A DNA stretch of 64,000 nucleotides from the NCBI GenBank assembly GCA_963788125.1, contig CAWBFN010000002.1:1364001-1428000 (forward strand). The letters run 5' to 3'. How positions within the stretch are numbered: the stretch's first letter is position 1; each line of letters begins with the position of its first letter. The notes under the pieces were generated by a model that worked only from the letters and a program-made list of their open reading frames with translations, was not told the origin of the DNA and did not search any database. The position numbers and the translations under genes are program-made. Below are positions 44,844 to 52,816 of the stretch, piece by piece. The DNA comes from Bog-473 sp963788125 (GTDB lineage: Bacteria > Actinomycetota > Acidimicrobiia > Acidimicrobiales > RAAP-2).

Positions 44844-45379
44844 TGCGGCGCCTTGCGTCGCCCCGCCGAGACGAGGTACGCCCCCGCGCCTAGCCAGAGG
44901 GCGAACAGGAGACCCCGGCCAAGGTGGTAGCGGGTGATGTGGCCGATGAAGTAACTGAGCGTCGGGACCTTGGGAGAGTGGACGATGAAGCTCGTCAAGT
45001 CCCAGGCCACGACGCCGACGATCAAGACGGTCCAAACGATGACCGAGATGACCGAGGCGCTCGGCTGCGATCGCCACGTCCGTATGGCCCGTAGGTTCCC
45101 GGCCACCCAGACCCGCGCCGTCTGGCGCTGGCGACCGCGCCCCAGGACGATCGCCACCACCATGGCGGCGGCAATCACCAGCGCAACGCTCCAGTGCGCT
45201 GCCGATGCGTCACGGGTCAGCTGCCCTTGCCAGACCGACAGCGCAATGGCGCCGATGACGAGCAACCCGTAGCCGATGAGGGGCACGGCGCCAGATCGAG
45301 GTGGCAGAGGGTGCTCAGGGGCACGCTGTGGCACACGGGTTCGGGGTACGGTGCCAGCGTACCGGGTGGCACTCCTCAC
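44840..45379 (-). CDS. Hypothetical membrane protein, four to five predicted spans
   Basis: 179 residues if started at 45379; a GTG at 45286 giving about 148 residues would begin just before the first span and may be the true start. Spans: PLIGYGLLVIGAIALSVWQ, WSVALVIAAAMVVAIVLG, VISVIVWTVLIVGVVAWDL and LLFALWLGAGAYLV. Between the second and third is a basic loop (GRQRQTARVWVAGNLRAIRTWR). No known family recognised. Translationally coupled to the small protein downstream; probably a two-component membrane unit. Confidence 0.6.
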   Translation of the reverse strand: MRSATRYAGTVPRTRVPQRAPEHPLPPRSGAVPLIGYGLLVIGAIALSVWQGQLTRDASAAHWSVALVIAAAMVVAIVLGRGRQRQTARVWVAGNLRAIRTWRSQPSASVISVIVWTVLIVGVVAWDLTSFIVHSPKVPTLSYFIGHITRYHLGRGLLFALWLGAGAYLVSAGRRKAPQ

Positions 45380-45419
45380 CGCGGCTTATGATCCGGTATC
45401 ACGCACGAGCACAGTCCCG

Positions 45420-45493
45420 GGGGGCGTAGCCCAATCGGCAGAGGCAGGGCGCTTAAACCGCCTCCAGTGAGGGTTCGAATCCCTCCGTCCCCA
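45420..45493 (+). tRNA. Class-I tRNA with anticodon TAA (nominally Leu), atypical
   Basis: Cloverleaf: acceptor GGGGGCG with CGTCCCC (one G-T pair), D-stem GCC/GGC, anticodon stem GGGCG/CGCCT with loop CTTAAAC (anticodon TAA), variable loop only CCAGT (5 nt), T-stem GAGGG/CCCTC around TTCGAAT, discriminator A. Leucine tRNAs are normally class II with a long variable arm; this one is not. It would read UUA, a rare codon in this GC-rich genome. No CCA encoded. It marks the boundary between core and accessory DNA. Confidence 0.85.
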
Positions 45494-45562
45494 CTGTGTG
45501 AGAAATACACAAAAGAAGGCAGGCGGTTGACGTCGAGGACATGCATCGGCAAGCTTCCCCAC

Positions 45563-46051
45563 ATGGAGGTGGTGGTCCTGTCAGACAGCCATCTCTCAGC
45601 CGGGTTTGAGGCCGTAGGAGATCAGGTAATTCGTGCTGTGTCCAAAGCGGATGTCGTGCTCCACGCCGGAGATGTCACGTCACGACAAGCACTTGAGGAA
45701 CTGGGGGCCATGGTCGAGACCTATGCAGTGCTGGGTAACAACGACCATGACCTCGTGGGAATCTTGCAGGAGACTCGGATGCTCGAACTGGGAGGAGTTC
45801 GCGTAGCCCTTGTCCATGACAGCGGCGCAACGAAGGGTAGGGCCAGACGTTTGTACCGTCGATTCCCGAACGCCGATCTCGTCGTCTTCGGGCATAGTCA
45901 CATCCCGGTTGACGAGGTCGGGGAGCAAAATCAGATCCTCTTCAATCCGGGTTCGCCTACACAGCGACGTACCCAGCCGCATCGGACGTTCGGCCGGATA
46001 CATTTCGCCGGAGGTCGCGTACAGCGTCGCCATATCGAGATCGTGGACTGA
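45563..46051 (+). CDS. YfcE/MJ0936-family metallophosphodiesterase
   Basis: 162 residues from ATG 45563; upstream frame overlaps the tRNA so is not used. Calcineurin-like motifs in order: VVVLSDSHLS, VVLHAGDVTS, VLGNNDHDL, VALVHDSGAT and VVFGHSHIPV, then NPGSPTQRR. These supply the two-metal site for hydrolysing phosphodiesters such as cyclic nucleotides. Single gene directly behind the tRNA. Length and motif set are normal. Confidence 0.9.
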   Translation: MEVVVLSDSHLSAGFEAVGDQVIRAVSKADVVLHAGDVTSRQALEELGAMVETYAVLGNNDHDLVGILQETRMLELGGVRVALVHDSGATKGRARRLYRRFPNADLVVFGHSHIPVDEVGEQNQILFNPGSPTQRRTQPHRTFGRIHFAGGRVQRRHIEIVD

Positions 46052-46369
46052 GGGTCGCACCGCGCACAGGGTCGGAGAACCCGGACGCCAGCGCTGTCGG
46101 GATTCCGCCTGGGGGTGAGTGGAAGATCGGCGGCGCACCCAGGGCCAGCGCCGAGCGGCAAACACCACGGGACCAAGAGATGCCCCTAGCCCATATCGGC
46201 ACATATGGGCTAGGGGCCCGCGAGCGTGCTCGCAGATACATCGTCTTGTCGAGAGCCGTAGCCAGCCTTATGATGACGGCACCCGAATAGCCATTCAGTC
46301 AATCTCGCCACGGGCGATTCGAGAAGCGCCGCACCCGCTGTCCCAAAGCGTTCTAGGAGAGGACTGAAC
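46052..46369. other. Intergenic region with a perfect palindrome
   Basis: 318 bases without a gene. It holds the 15-bp palindrome at 46182-46217 and, at its end, the GGAGAGGA ribosome site of the next gene. No other structure was recognised. Confidence 0.6.
46182..46217. repeat. Perfect 15-bp inverted repeat with 6-nt loop
   Basis: GCCCCTAGCCCATAT at 46182-46196 and its exact complement at 46203-46217 flank the loop CGGCAC. No T tract follows, so it is not a classical intrinsic terminator. The outer GCCCC/GGGGC and the CGGCAC loop recall the parts of the dispersed repeats further on; it may be a related element or a protein-binding operator. Confidence 0.8.
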
Positions 46370-47059
46370 ATGAGTGGTCATCCAAATATCGTTCTCGTGC
46401 ATGGCGCATGGGCCGATGGGTCCTGCTGGAGCGCCGTAATAGAGGGTCTCCAGGCCGACGGCTACACGGTGACTGCGCCGCAGTTTCCCGAAAGTTCACT
46501 GGCAGATGACGTCGCTCGTCTCCGCCAGGTCCTCAACCGTCAGCATGGTCCGACTGTCGTGGTGGGCCACTCCTACGGCGGACAAATCATGACCTCTCTC
46601 GGCACGGATTTCCCGAACGCCGTCGGACTTGTCTACATTGCCGCCTTCGGTCTTGACGAAGGCGAATCCATCGGAGGGCTGTTGGCCCAAGGCACCCCGA
46701 CCGCGGCACTCGCTCATCTGGACATTGACGAACAAGGTTTCGCCTGGGTACCCGAGGAGGACTTTGTGAGCCACTTTGCAGCTGACGTCAATCCAATCGA
46801 AGCGAAGGTCATGTTCGCCGTGCAGCAGCCATTGGCCATGTCGACTCTCGGCGATGTCATGGGGATCCCTGCTTGGAAATCGCTTCCTTCGTGGTACATG
46901 GTCGCGACCAATGATGAGGCGATCCCGCCAGATGCGGAGCGCCAATTCGCAGAGCGGATGGGCGCAACGACCGTCGAGGTCGCATCTAGTCACGTCGCCA
47001 TGGTGTCGCACTCCGATGAAGTGGTAGCACTCATAAAGCAGGCTGCCGAATCAACCTAG
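46370..47059 (+). CDS. Alpha/beta hydrolase (esterase/salicylate-esterase-like)
   Basis: 229 residues. GGAGAGGA precedes the ATG. Features: NIVLVHGAWADGSCW (oxyanion), nucleophile VVGHSYGGQIM near residue 66, acidic residue in VATNDEAIPPD and His in SSHVAMVSHSDEV near 215. This compact type, with HGAWxDGSxW and GHSYGG, resembles plant methylsalicylate-esterase-like bacterial hydrolases commonly found in accessory regions. Cytosolic; substrate unknown. Confidence 0.9.
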   Translation: MSGHPNIVLVHGAWADGSCWSAVIEGLQADGYTVTAPQFPESSLADDVARLRQVLNRQHGPTVVVGHSYGGQIMTSLGTDFPNAVGLVYIAAFGLDEGESIGGLLAQGTPTAALAHLDIDEQGFAWVPEEDFVSHFAADVNPIEAKVMFAVQQPLAMSTLGDVMGIPAWKSLPSWYMVATNDEAIPPDAERQFAERMGATTVEVASSHVAMVSHSDEVVALIKQAAEST

Positions 47060-47256
47060 TTCTCCTGATGGGCTTCGGGGTCTAGCTCCGACCGTCGTTG
47101 GAGCGTCCTTCGACGCTTCTGCCCATCCCACCCAAACGGCCAACCCGCAACGGCTCCGCCCCAGTTCGCCCGAAGAGCCACCGTTCGGAGAAGCGGAACG
47201 GTGTTTGCACGCATCACGCCGCAACGGCCACAAACCGACACCCTGGAGGACTGGAC

Positions 47257-48279
47257 ATGACGAGCACTCGTCGGATTCCCTTGAACATCTTCGGCATGGG
47301 ATTCGGCATCGCCGGTCTGGCCACCGCGTGGCGGATCGCCGTCGATCAACACCTGGCCCCCCACGAGGTGAGCGACGTCCTAATCGGCATGGCTGCCGTA
47401 GCTTGGCTGGTCTCCGTCCTGCTCTACCTCCGGTACGTGCTGACCACTCGGGGGAGCCTCACTTCCGACCTGTACGACAAGACCGTCGGACCTTTCGCCT
47501 CGCTCGCCCTGATCACACCGATCCTGCTGGCAGCCGACGGCATCGCCCCCTACTCCCGAACAGTGGCCGCCGTGATTGTGGACGTCTTCATTGTTGGGGT
47601 CGTCCTCTTCGGAGGTTGGTTGACCGGCACATGGCTGCGCGGTGGCACCGACCTCGACCGGCTCCATCCTGGCTACTTTCTGCCCACCGTGGCGGGAGGG
47701 CTGGTGGCCTCCGCCGGCGCCGCCGAAGTGGGTCAGGAACGTTTGGCCCAGTTCATGCTCGGCCTAGGAATCCTCTGCTGGATCATCGTGGGTTCGATGA
47801 TCCTCGGTCGCCTCATCTTCCGACCCCCGCTGCCCGACGCGCTGGCTCCGACGATGGCTATCGAGGTAGCGCCAGCGGCCGTGGCCAGCCTGGCCTATTT
47901 CTTCAGCCATGGTGCCCACGTCACTCCCTTCGTCACCGGTCTGGCCGGCTATGGGCTGTTGATGGTGTTGGCCCAGATCCCCCTGCTCAGTCGGTATGCG
48001 CGCCTCAAGTTCTCGCTCGCGATCTGGGCCTTCGCATTCTCATGGGCGGCTGTGGCCTCGACCCTGCTGTTCTGGATAGCCGCTGAGCACGTGACGGGGG
48101 GTCGGGCCTTCGCGTATCTGGTTCTGGCGGCCATCAGCGTGCTCGTTGGCGCCATCGCCGCCCGGACGCTTGTCGCCATATCCCAAGGTCGCCTGCTACC
48201 TCCTCCCATGGCCTCAGCCACCACCGCAGTTCCGGCGATGGACAGCACTGAACCACAGGTGGCGAAGCCGATCAACTAA
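47257..48279 (+). CDS. TDT/SLAC1-family transporter (TehA-like)
   Basis: 340 residues from ATG 47257, with CTGGAGGA upstream. About ten hydrophobic helices beginning IPLNIFGMGFGIAGLATAW, a phrase typical of TehA/SLAC1 proteins (tellurite-resistance/dicarboxylate transporter family, anion channels or exporters). Later YFLPTVAGGLVASAGAAEVG and FFSHGAHVTPFVTG fit the same family. C-terminal 25 residues are soluble. Stand-alone gene; tellurite resistance itself cannot be inferred. The 197 bases upstream contain a degenerate match to the island repeat. Confidence 0.85.
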   Translation: MTSTRRIPLNIFGMGFGIAGLATAWRIAVDQHLAPHEVSDVLIGMAAVAWLVSVLLYLRYVLTTRGSLTSDLYDKTVGPFASLALITPILLAADGIAPYSRTVAAVIVDVFIVGVVLFGGWLTGTWLRGGTDLDRLHPGYFLPTVAGGLVASAGAAEVGQERLAQFMLGLGILCWIIVGSMILGRLIFRPPLPDALAPTMAIEVAPAAVASLAYFFSHGAHVTPFVTGLAGYGLLMVLAQIPLLSRYARLKFSLAIWAFAFSWAAVASTLLFWIAAEHVTGGRAFAYLVLAAISVLVGAIAARTLVAISQGRLLPPPMASATTAVPAMDSTEPQVAKPIN

Positions 48280-48312
48280 CGCCTCAGGGCGATGGCAACG
48301 GTGAACCCGGAA

Positions 48313-48353
48313 TGTGTCCCAACACGCCGGTTCTGTGCGACACATTGCGGCAC
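48313..48353 (+). repeat. Island structured repeat, copy A
   Basis: TGTGTC (48313-48318) pairs with GACACA (48339-48344). GCCG in the loop (48326-48329) can pair with CGGC (48348-48351), giving a pseudoknot. Lies 33 bases after the transporter stop. Stem 1 has a different sequence from other copies but keeps its pairing. Confidence 0.7.
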
Positions 48354-48433
48354 CCTGTGTTGACATAACTGCTAGTGGCGATAGCCGTATCGCAGTCGCG
48401 TGCCAGGTTTGTTGGGCATGCGATCCTCTAGAC

Positions 48434-48961
48434 ATGGAAGACGAACGCGCATTGCAGATGTTGCGGCGAGCCGAAGCCCTCAACCTGGCTAGTCGGGACC
48501 TATGGGACGTCGGCATATGTGTCGACCGCCTTCGTGCCACCGTTGGCACCCCGTTTCAACCGGACACCCGAGTGCAGCGGGTTCTGGAAACGGGAGTCCT
48601 CGTTACTTACGCCCGTGCGTTCAGCGGTAAGCCAAGTCGCACAATCCAAGTTTCTAGCGGGCTGTCTCCCGATCTACGGAAGTTCCACAACGAGATCATC
48701 GGAAGACGGAATAAGGTCTACGCGCACACTGACGACACGGATATACGTGTGATCGTGAATCTACGCACCAGCGATGCTGTTGCCGCATTCGTGGCGGGTA
48801 ACGATGCAACCATGATCCGCGAGGAGTCGGACGTGCTCACGGACAAGGGGCTGGTCATGTTGCGTGAGTTGGCCCAGATTCACTACACGGAAACTCACGC
48901 GGAGGTCGACCGGCTTCGTGTCCAGCTCGGTTCGCTCGGCACTCCCGACGACGGCGCGTGA
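48434..48961 (+). CDS. HEPN-like protein of unknown function
   Basis: 175 residues from ATG 48434. No full domain match recognised, but FHNEIIGRRNKVYAHTDD contains an R-N-K-V-Y-A-H motif of the Rx4-6H type found in HEPN ribonucleases and HEPN-like helical bundles. The rest looks helical (ALQMLRRAEALNLASRDLWDV, EESDVLTDKGLVMLRELAQIH). HEPN proteins often act as RNase toxins or defence effectors, usually with an MNT antitoxin; no partner gene is visible here. It is flanked on both sides by island repeats. Confidence 0.65.
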   Translation: MEDERALQMLRRAEALNLASRDLWDVGICVDRLRATVGTPFQPDTRVQRVLETGVLVTYARAFSGKPSRTIQVSSGLSPDLRKFHNEIIGRRNKVYAHTDDTDIRVIVNLRTSDAVAAFVAGNDATMIREESDVLTDKGLVMLRELAQIHYTETHAEVDRLRVQLGSLGTPDDGA

Positions 48962-48998
48962 TTGTCTCCTGAGTAGAATTTGACGGGTTGCAACACGG

Positions 48999-49033
48999 TA
49001 GCCCCGAACGCCGGATTGATGCGCCGGGTTCCA
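48999..49033 (+). repeat. Island structured repeat, copy B (diverged)
   Basis: Contains GTAGCCCCGAACGCCGGA, the last 15 bases of which are identical to copy L at 60.2 kb, but the 3' half has changed. Located between the stop of the HEPN-like gene and the HAD gene. Confidence 0.55.
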
Positions 49034-49059
49034 TCAGAGTTCGTAGCTAGGGTGACCTG

Positions 49060-49707
49060 ATGAACCTTGCGGTCGACGCTGCCCTTTTCGACATGGATGG
49101 CGTCTTGGTCGACTCATCAGCTGCCGTTGAGCGGCACTGGAAAGCCTTTGCGCTTCGAAACCATCTCGACTTTTCGTCTCTCCACTCCAAGATCCATGGA
49201 CGTCGAAGTTCCGAAGTCATTGAGGAGTTCATCCCAAACTCAACCATTGATTCCGAGTTGGCCTGGATGGAAGCCCTTGAACTCGCAGAGGCATCAGATC
49301 TGTCGGTTCTACCCGGCGCCACAGCTCTCACCGAGAGACTTGAGCCAGAATCATGGGCGATCGTGACCTCAGGTTCAAGATCTATCGCCCTGGCCCGGTT
49401 GGCATCTGCCAACATTACGGTTCCGAGGATTCTGATCACCTCGGAGGACGTCACTGAGGGAAAGCCCGATCCCGCTGGCTACCTGCTCGCCGCCGAATCG
49501 CTTCGGGTGAATCCCCGCAAATGCGTAGTTTTCGAAGATGCCCCAGCAGGTGTGGCCGCTGCTCGTGCAGCGAACATGCTGGCAGTTGCTCTATCAACGA
49601 CCCACGCAGAAGCGGAACTGGCGTCGGCAGATCACCTCATTGCCAACCTGTCGCGTGTTGATATTCAGTCTCAGTCACCGTTGATACTTACCTTCATAGA
49701 CCTCTAG
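49060..49707 (+). CDS. HAD-superfamily phosphatase (subfamily IA)
   Basis: 215 residues. Motif I ALFDMDGVLVDSS with the nucleophile Asp, motif II AIVTSGS, motif III Lys in TEGKPDPAGYLLAA and motif IV VVFEDAPAGVAAARAA. A helical cap follows motif I (AVERHWKAFALRNHLDF). Beta-phosphoglucomutase/sugar-phosphatase-like (YfbT type). Codon use is less GC-rich than the first 45 kb. Confidence 0.92.
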   Translation: MNLAVDAALFDMDGVLVDSSAAVERHWKAFALRNHLDFSSLHSKIHGRRSSEVIEEFIPNSTIDSELAWMEALELAEASDLSVLPGATALTERLEPESWAIVTSGSRSIALARLASANITVPRILITSEDVTEGKPDPAGYLLAAESLRVNPRKCVVFEDAPAGVAAARAANMLAVALSTTHAEAELASADHLIANLSRVDIQSQSPLILTFIDL

Positions 49708-49871
49708 ATTGCCCGCCCCCGTACCCCGGTCCGGAGCCCGTCTTCGCAGGAGTCCCCTCGGTGCCGTCGGTGTCATCCGAAGGCGATTTTGGGACTTTCG
49801 CCTCTATCCAAGTAGGCCGCTCGTTCATACGGTGAAAACCGGGTCGGACGTTCAGCGAGGGGCCGAAGACA

Positions 49872-50624
49872 ATGCGCCATTCAGCGACGTATGGGCGAGG
49901 GTCGAGAACGGGCGATGAAATAAGGCGGGTTGGGACCGGCAGGACGACGACCGTGTTGCTGAGCGTCACCGGCACCGTCGTGGTTACCGCCGGTGCTCTC
50001 GTTTTCGCTCTCGTCGTGTCGGCGCCCTCGGCGTCCCACAAGACAGCGACGTCATCTCCACGAGATGCTCAGATGGCCCGTTACCAACAGCTCCTTCAAG
50101 AGACCGCCCAGGAATCGGGAACCTCGACGCCTCAGCCACCCAATCAGCCGGTCGGGACGGGGTGGTCCGCCCCAACGCCATCGTTGCCGAGGTCGGTTCC
50201 TCCCGAGTGGTCCCCATTGGTGATCTCGGCCCTGGAGGTCTTCGAACACGAAACGCACAATGACCAGCCTGCGACACTGACATGGGTTCAGGCTCCGAGT
50301 GCCGATCAGGTTGACATGGCACAAGGAACGGTTGAAATAGACACGCTTACCGGTTTTGTCAGCGACGGGTCGGCAGGAAGCTGGACAATGACTGCCACAT
50401 CGCAGCAGCCCTTCAGTGCCGGTGGCTCGGTGATGTTCCGGGGCGGTTGTACCTGGAGCAGCAGTGCTACATCACAAGGCGCCGGTGGATCGGCTGGTGA
50501 ACAAAGCGGTACGTGCCCGGCTGTGCTCGTCACTCTCGTTGGTGATCCGGCCAATCCGTACTCAGCGGGCGTCGCGCAATGGACCACCGGGGCAACGAGA
50601 GTACCGTTGACTTTGACTCCCTAG
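49872..50624 (+). CDS. Membrane-anchored or secreted hypothetical protein
   Basis: 250 residues. One hydrophobic segment near residues 27-48 (TTTVLLSVTGTVVVTAGALVFALVV) after a basic start, so a signal anchor. Then a Pro/Ser/Gln-rich stem and an extracytoplasmic domain with two Cys (RGGCTWSSS, SGTCPAVLV) that could form a disulfide. No known family recognised. The gap before it (49708-49871) holds a GC-rich remnant reminiscent of the island repeat. Confidence 0.6.
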   Translation: MRHSATYGRGSRTGDEIRRVGTGRTTTVLLSVTGTVVVTAGALVFALVVSAPSASHKTATSSPRDAQMARYQQLLQETAQESGTSTPQPPNQPVGTGWSAPTPSLPRSVPPEWSPLVISALEVFEHETHNDQPATLTWVQAPSADQVDMAQGTVEIDTLTGFVSDGSAGSWTMTATSQQPFSAGGSVMFRGGCTWSSSATSQGAGGSAGEQSGTCPAVLVTLVGDPANPYSAGVAQWTTGATRVPLTLTP

Positions 50625-50678
50625 TTTGTGGACCTGTGCAGAGTGTGGCGATCTGTCAGTCCTCAAGCGAGGGAACCC

Positions 50679-50716
50679 CTGCCCCATACCGCCGGCTGTG
50701 GGAGCGTTATCGAGGG
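50679..50716 (+). repeat. Island structured repeat, copy C
   Basis: The first 17 bases (CTGCCCCATACCGCCGG) are identical to copy J at 56.4 kb and both end in ATCGAGG; the middle differs. Stem 1 is reduced to CCCA/TGGG. Lies in the gap between the secreted protein and DUF4389 genes. Confidence 0.6.
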
Positions 50717-50897
50717 ACGAGTGATTGCCGACCGCTAAGTGCCACTGACCGGCACTTCGGACACTTCCAGATACCAGCCGATGCGGCTAACGATCGCAGA
50801 TTGCGACTCCGGTTCGGGTACACCGCAATCGGATCATCTAAGCGCCATCGGGTCCCACCAGCTAGCGTTGGTCTTTTCGCGACCTGAGGAGGCGCCG

Positions 50898-51509
50898 ATG
50901 CAAGATATGAACTCCTCCTACCCGGCGACATTCAGCTTCGACGCCCCGGAGAAGGTCGCCAACTGGCGACCGATCGTTAACTGGCTGCTTGCGATCCCGC
51001 ACTTCGTGATCCTGTACGGATTGCGGATCCTTGCTCAGGTAGTCGGCGTCATTTCTTGGTTTGTGGTCCTCTTCACAGGCGAACTCCCGGAGAGCTTCGC
51101 CAACATCCAAGCGATGTATATGCGCTATGAACTCCGTACGTATACGTTCTTTCTCTTCATGTGCGAGGAGTACCCGCCCTTCGCCTTCGAAATGACGCCG
51201 ACCGACAGTGGTGAGGACCCCCGCGTGCGGGTCGAGTTCCGGCCTCAGCTCGCTGATCGCAACCGCCTCACCGTAGGATTCCGGATCATCCTCGTTATTC
51301 CGCAATTGATCGCACTGTTTGTGCTGGACATCGTCGCGACGGTCATGACCGTAATCGCTTTCTTCGTTGTGCTCTTCACTGGCCGGTGGCCCGAAGGAAT
51401 GCGAGCGTTCGTCCTCAACGTCATGCGCTGGTATCTGCGTGTTCAGACCTACTATTTGCTACTCACGGACGAATATCCGCCATTTGAACTCGAACCACAG
51501 GCACCGTAG
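50898..51509 (+). CDS. DUF4389 membrane protein (two tandem repeats)
   Basis: 203 residues from ATG 50898, with GAGGAGG just upstream. Two homologous halves: NWLLAIPHFVILYGLRILAQVVGVISWFVVLFTGELPE with MRYELRTYTFFLFMCEEYPPF, and IILVIPQLIALFVLDIVATVMTVIAFFVVLFTGRWPE with MRWYLRVQTYYLLLTDEYPPF. This WF/VVLFTGxxPE plus YxxxxDEYPPF pattern is DUF4389. Four to six membrane helices. Function unknown; the internal duplication is plain in the sequence. Confidence 0.9.
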   Translation: MQDMNSSYPATFSFDAPEKVANWRPIVNWLLAIPHFVILYGLRILAQVVGVISWFVVLFTGELPESFANIQAMYMRYELRTYTFFLFMCEEYPPFAFEMTPTDSGEDPRVRVEFRPQLADRNRLTVGFRIILVIPQLIALFVLDIVATVMTVIAFFVVLFTGRWPEGMRAFVLNVMRWYLRVQTYYLLLTDEYPPFELEPQAP

Positions 51510-52063
51510 CCAGCGGCCTGCCCTTCATTCGATGCTCTGGCTCAACCAGTTGGCCCCATCATCCCTCATGCGAGCAGTGGCCGCAAGGTGAACGTGGGTG
51601 CCCCAGTTCGGCGGTACGGGGTGCGGCCGTACGGCACCATTGGGAATGGTCGATTGTTTGCTCCGAGATAAGCGGAGCGGTTTGCAGAAGCTGACCTTTG
51701 CATAGGGTCTGAGGCAGCAGGCAAGAGCGAGCGCTAGAAATGGGCGGCAGGAGTTGAGGATCGGAATACGAGTCCCACCTGAGCGTGAACCCGGAGACAC
51801 GCCAGGTTCCTCAGGTGACGCTTTCTGCAGTCTTCCACCCAGAAGTGGATAACACGGTCAGTCCCCTCGTTGGGCAAACGTTGGGAAATGGTTTTCCCTG
51901 AGTTGTGTCTCCTGAAACAGAGTTCAAAAATCATGGTTGACCCTTACCGAGTACTTACCCAACAATCAACACCATCCTCCCATAGGGAAGCACGGCCTTT
52001 GTTCTTCCGGGCGACTTTTTCGGGTTGCGATCAAGGGGGCGGTCAGAAGACGGAGGATGGGAT
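51510..52063. other. Gene-poor stretch with repeat copy D
   Basis: 554 bases without a convincing gene. Copy D lies at 51597-51638. The rest (51640-52060) is lower in GC, has short open frames only, and ends with the GGAGGATGGGAT ribosome site of the SPFH gene. Probably the promoter region plus decayed DNA. Confidence 0.6.
51597..51638 (+). repeat. Island structured repeat, copy D (double-palindrome variant)
   Basis: Outer stem GGTGCC/GGCACC (51597-51602 with 51633-51638) and an inner hairpin GTACGG/CCGTAC (51614-51619 with 51627-51632). Its 3' part, GGTGCGGC-GTACGGCAC, recurs at 62881-62898. Confidence 0.65.
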
Positions 52064-52801
52064 ATGAGCTTTTTCGGTATCAATATCGTCAAACAGTGGG
52101 AACGCGGGGTCGTCTTCCGCCTCGGGCGCGTTCGACCCAACATCAAGGAACCAGGGCTACGCTTCACGGTTCCTTTCTGTGACAGGCTTCGCAAAGTCAG
52201 CACACGAATTGTGACGCTTCCGGTCGATAGTCAAAAGATAATCACCCTTGACAATGTCTCGATTGATGTGGCGGCGGTTGCGTATTACCGAATCACCGAT
52301 CCAGTTAAATCTATCGTAGAGATTGAGAAGAAACATGACGCAACCTACCAAATCGCCCAGACCACTGTTCGGAATGTTATTGGCCAAAGCAGACTGGATG
52401 ACGTGCTCAGCGAAACTGGGATCATCAACGAAAAGATTAAGGACATCCTGGCGACAATCACCGAGGAATGGGGTGTCTACATCAGCACTGTCGAGGTAAA
52501 GAACATCGAGTTGCCGGAGACGCTGCAGCGAGCCATGGCAAAACAGGCCGAAGCAGAACGTGAGAAGCGCGCCAAAATAATCGCAGCTGAAGGGGAGCAA
52601 CTATCGGCCACCAAGTTGGGTGAAGCTGCGGACATCATTGCCCAGCACCCTATTGCGCTGCAGCTCCGAAACCTTCAAGTGTTGGCGGATGTAGCAGGAG
52701 AACACAACAGCACGATTATTTTTCCAGCACAGTTCATGGACACGATGCAGAGCGTAAGGGCCTTTATGAATAGCGAGAAATTTGGAGTAGATATTCGATA
52801 A
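52064..52801 (+). CDS. SPFH/stomatin-family (slipin) protein
   Basis: 245 residues from ATG 52064. Starts directly with the SPFH domain (no long membrane anchor): VKQWERGVVFRLGRV, GLRFTVPFCDRLRKVSTRI, VDSQKIITLDNVSIDVAAVAYYRI, VRNVIGQSRLDDVLSE, WGVYISTVEVKNIELPETLQRAMAKQAEAEREKRAKII. Usually membrane-microdomain scaffolds, often paired with an NfeD gene, absent here. Codon use is strikingly AT-rich compared with the rest of the window, a sign of recent transfer. Confidence 0.92.
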   Translation: MSFFGINIVKQWERGVVFRLGRVRPNIKEPGLRFTVPFCDRLRKVSTRIVTLPVDSQKIITLDNVSIDVAAVAYYRITDPVKSIVEIEKKHDATYQIAQTTVRNVIGQSRLDDVLSETGIINEKIKDILATITEEWGVYISTVEVKNIELPETLQRAMAKQAEAEREKRAKIIAAEGEQLSATKLGEAADIIAQHPIALQLRNLQVLADVAGEHNSTIIFPAQFMDTMQSVRAFMNSEKFGVDIR

Positions 52802-52816
52802 GGCGGCACTCAACTC

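Noticed and set aside
47098..47256. N-terminal extension of the TDT transporter
   Set aside because: The stretch is polar and basic, contains a degenerate repeat, and the ATG at 47257 has a good ribosome site and begins at the first membrane helix.
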